This document shows positions 62,884 to 64,000 of a stretch of DNA of 64,000 nucleotides, piece by piece. The DNA comes from Desulfuromonadaceae bacterium (lineage in GTDB: Bacteria > Desulfobacterota > Desulfuromonadia > Geobacterales > Pseudopelobacteraceae), in assembly GCA_028681335.1 (NCBI GenBank), contig JAQUIT010000004.1, forward strand, positions 1-64,000. Reading direction: 5' to 3'. The notes beneath the pieces are model-generated. The model was not told the DNA's origin. It ran no database searches and saw only the letters and a program-made list of their open reading frames with translations. Each line of letters opens with the position of its first letter. Position 1 is the first letter of the stretch. A program made the translations under genes and the position numbers.

Positions 62884-63888
62884 ATGAAAGTTGCCATTTT
62901 AACGTTAAGTGACAAGGGTTCTCGTGGCGAGCGTGTCGATGCCAGCGGCCCCGCACTCTCCACGTGGCTTGCTGAGTACTCCGCAGAGACTGTTCGAGCA
63001 GAAATCATCCCTGATGAAGCCGGGCTTATTGTCACCACACTCACGGAATGGGCCGATAGCGGGAAGTATGACCTGATCCTTACAACCGGCGGCACGGGAG
63101 TTTCCCCCCGCGATGTCACCCCGGATGCAACCATCAAGGTCGTTGAGAAGGTCATTCCCGGTTTTGGCGAGGTTATGCGGGCCAAGAGCCTCGAGAAGAC
63201 GCCCCATGCCATGATCTCCAGGGCCATTGCCGGAATACGCGGAAAGTGCCTGATCATCAACCTTCCCGGTAGCCCGAAGGGAGCGGTGGAGAACCTTGCT
63301 GCGGTATGGCCTGCAGTTCCGCACGCAGTTGCCAAGATCCAAGGGGATCAATCGGATTGCGCCGACACTCCGGCCAAGTCGCCAAAGAAGTTACCTGCTG
63401 TCTCGTTCGTGGCAAAATCAGGCACCGGCAAGACCACACTGCTGGAGCAGGTAATTGCAGAACTGAAAGCGCGTCATTACCGTGTCGGCGTCATCAAGCA
63501 CGACGCCCACAGATTCGACATCGACCACCCAGGAAAAGACAGTTACCGGATGGCCGCAGCAGGAGCCGACACGGTGCTCATCTCATCTCCGGAGAAGCTC
63601 GCAATGATAAAGACCCATGCAGCTTCTCCGCCCATTGGTCAGCTCATTGCGACCTATTTTTCCGATATGGACATAGTTCTGACCGAAGGTTTCAAACAGG
63701 GTGACCTGCTCAAAATAGAGGTACACCGGAGCGAGCGGAGCAGCACCCTCCTCTGTCGCGGGGAACAGAATGATCCGACCCTCATTGCGGTTGCCAGCGA
63801 CGCTCCTCTCGAGCTTGATGTTCCTCTTCTGGATCTGAACAATGCCCTAGAGGTCGCAGATTTTCTGGAGAGTTACTTCTTAAAATAA
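62884..63888 (+). CDS. MogA/MoaB-MobB fusion protein
   Basis: A 334-residue fusion. Residues 1-155 are a MogA/MoaB-type molybdopterin adenylyltransferase (ILTLSDKGSRGERVDASGP, ILTTGGTGVSPRDVTPDAT, LPGSPKGAVENL). Residues 175-334 are a MobB GTP-binding domain with P-loop VAKSGTGKTTLLEQ, KHDAHRFDIDHPGKDS and VLTEGFKQGDLLKIEV. It would adenylate molybdopterin and help to deliver or modify the cofactor. The ATG at 62884 with GAGGGG upstream is preferred over a start at 62860. Last gene of the tup operon. Confidence 0.9.
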   Translation: MKVAILTLSDKGSRGERVDASGPALSTWLAEYSAETVRAEIIPDEAGLIVTTLTEWADSGKYDLILTTGGTGVSPRDVTPDATIKVVEKVIPGFGEVMRAKSLEKTPHAMISRAIAGIRGKCLIINLPGSPKGAVENLAAVWPAVPHAVAKIQGDQSDCADTPAKSPKKLPAVSFVAKSGTGKTTLLEQVIAELKARHYRVGVIKHDAHRFDIDHPGKDSYRMAAAGADTVLISSPEKLAMIKTHAASPPIGQLIATYFSDMDIVLTEGFKQGDLLKIEVHRSERSSTLLCRGEQNDPTLIAVASDAPLELDVPLLDLNNALEVADFLESYFLK

Positions 63889-63910
63889 CGGCACATGTTT
63901 ATGTGCCAAA

Positions 63911-63953
63911 AAAGGGCCCGCTGATTCTGTAGTAACGAATCAACGGGCCCTTT
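63911..63953 (+). terminator. Terminator of the tup-moe operon
   Basis: AAAGGGCCCG and CGGGCCCTTT pair perfectly, and the stem continues inward after one mismatch with TGATTC against GAATCA. TTT follows inside the right arm and further T-rich bases after it. The last 47 bases of the window show no feature. Confidence 0.85.
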
Positions 63954-64000
63954 CTGTTTGCACTGAAGCCACACGCCACACCAGCACTCTACTACCGGTT

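Overview
The window reads as a chromosomal segment of a Geobacter-type bacterium (order Geobacterales, Desulfuromonadota; near Geobacter/Pelobacter). The evidence is gene content, not any database search: a pyrR-pyrB-pyrC-carA...carB-greA block, sucCD, lactate-oxidising Fe-S/flavin proteins, an ETF with a membrane ETF:quinone-type oxidoreductase, a tungsten aldehyde:ferredoxin oxidoreductase, sigma-54 control and many radical SAM proteins. Base composition is moderate and even. I saw no insertion sequence, prophage, CRISPR array or rRNA operon. One tRNA (His) is present.

Layout. 1-4.6 kb: an NtrY-like kinase (cut by the edge), a YaaR-like protein, a TPR protein and a TatD nuclease fused to a radical SAM domain. 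4.6-8.5 kb: tRNA-His and a transglutaminase/DUF58/MoxR operon. 8.6-18.6 kb: one long minus-strand pyrimidine operon with a probable PyrR-responsive leader; carA and carB are separated by a radical SAM gene, a ferritin-like gene and a small membrane-protein gene. 18.7-29.5 kb: an M16 peptidase, sucCD, divergent lactate-utilisation genes (lutBA fusion and lutC on one side, glcD/glcF-like on the other), a GntR/FCD regulator and rfbC. 29.5-35.4 kb: signalling genes (GGDEF protein with a lipoprotein, a DJ-1/HD-GYP fusion, a large chemoreceptor). 35.6-40.7 kb: an alcohol dehydrogenase operon with its own histidine kinase and sigma-54 activator, and a small MoaD-fold protein. 40.8-51.6 kb: a minus-strand electron-transfer block (small siroheme protein, CinA domain, Pta-N domain, fused NfnAB, radical SAM/SPASM protein, ETF oxidoreductase, EtfA, EtfB). 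51.6-64 kb: a tungsten/molybdenum cofactor island (MOSC, moaA, alcohol dehydrogenase, AOR, moaD, moeB-like, moaE-like, tupABC, moeA, moaC, mog-mobB).

How the parts work together. The two Fe-dependent alcohol dehydrogenases and the tungsten AOR would interconvert alcohol, aldehyde and acid with NAD(H) and ferredoxin; the NfnAB fusion could link ferredoxin to NAD(P)H pools. Both dehydrogenase promoters carry the same 19-bp interrupted palindrome, which suggests that the kinase/activator pair controls both. The AOR gene and the moaE-tupABC-moeA-moaC-mog operon each follow an RNA leader of the Moco/Tuco riboswitch type, so uptake, cofactor synthesis and the enzyme appear to share one metal-cofactor signal. 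In the lactate region, sucC and the glcD-like gene have near-identical promoters (TTGACA, 15-nt spacer, then a shared 14-mer holding a GntR/FCD-type operator), so the FCD regulator probably ties succinyl-CoA synthetase to lactate oxidation.

Start codons were moved from the longest possible reading frame wherever a ribosome-binding site clearly favoured an internal start. Functions rest on motif recognition by eye.
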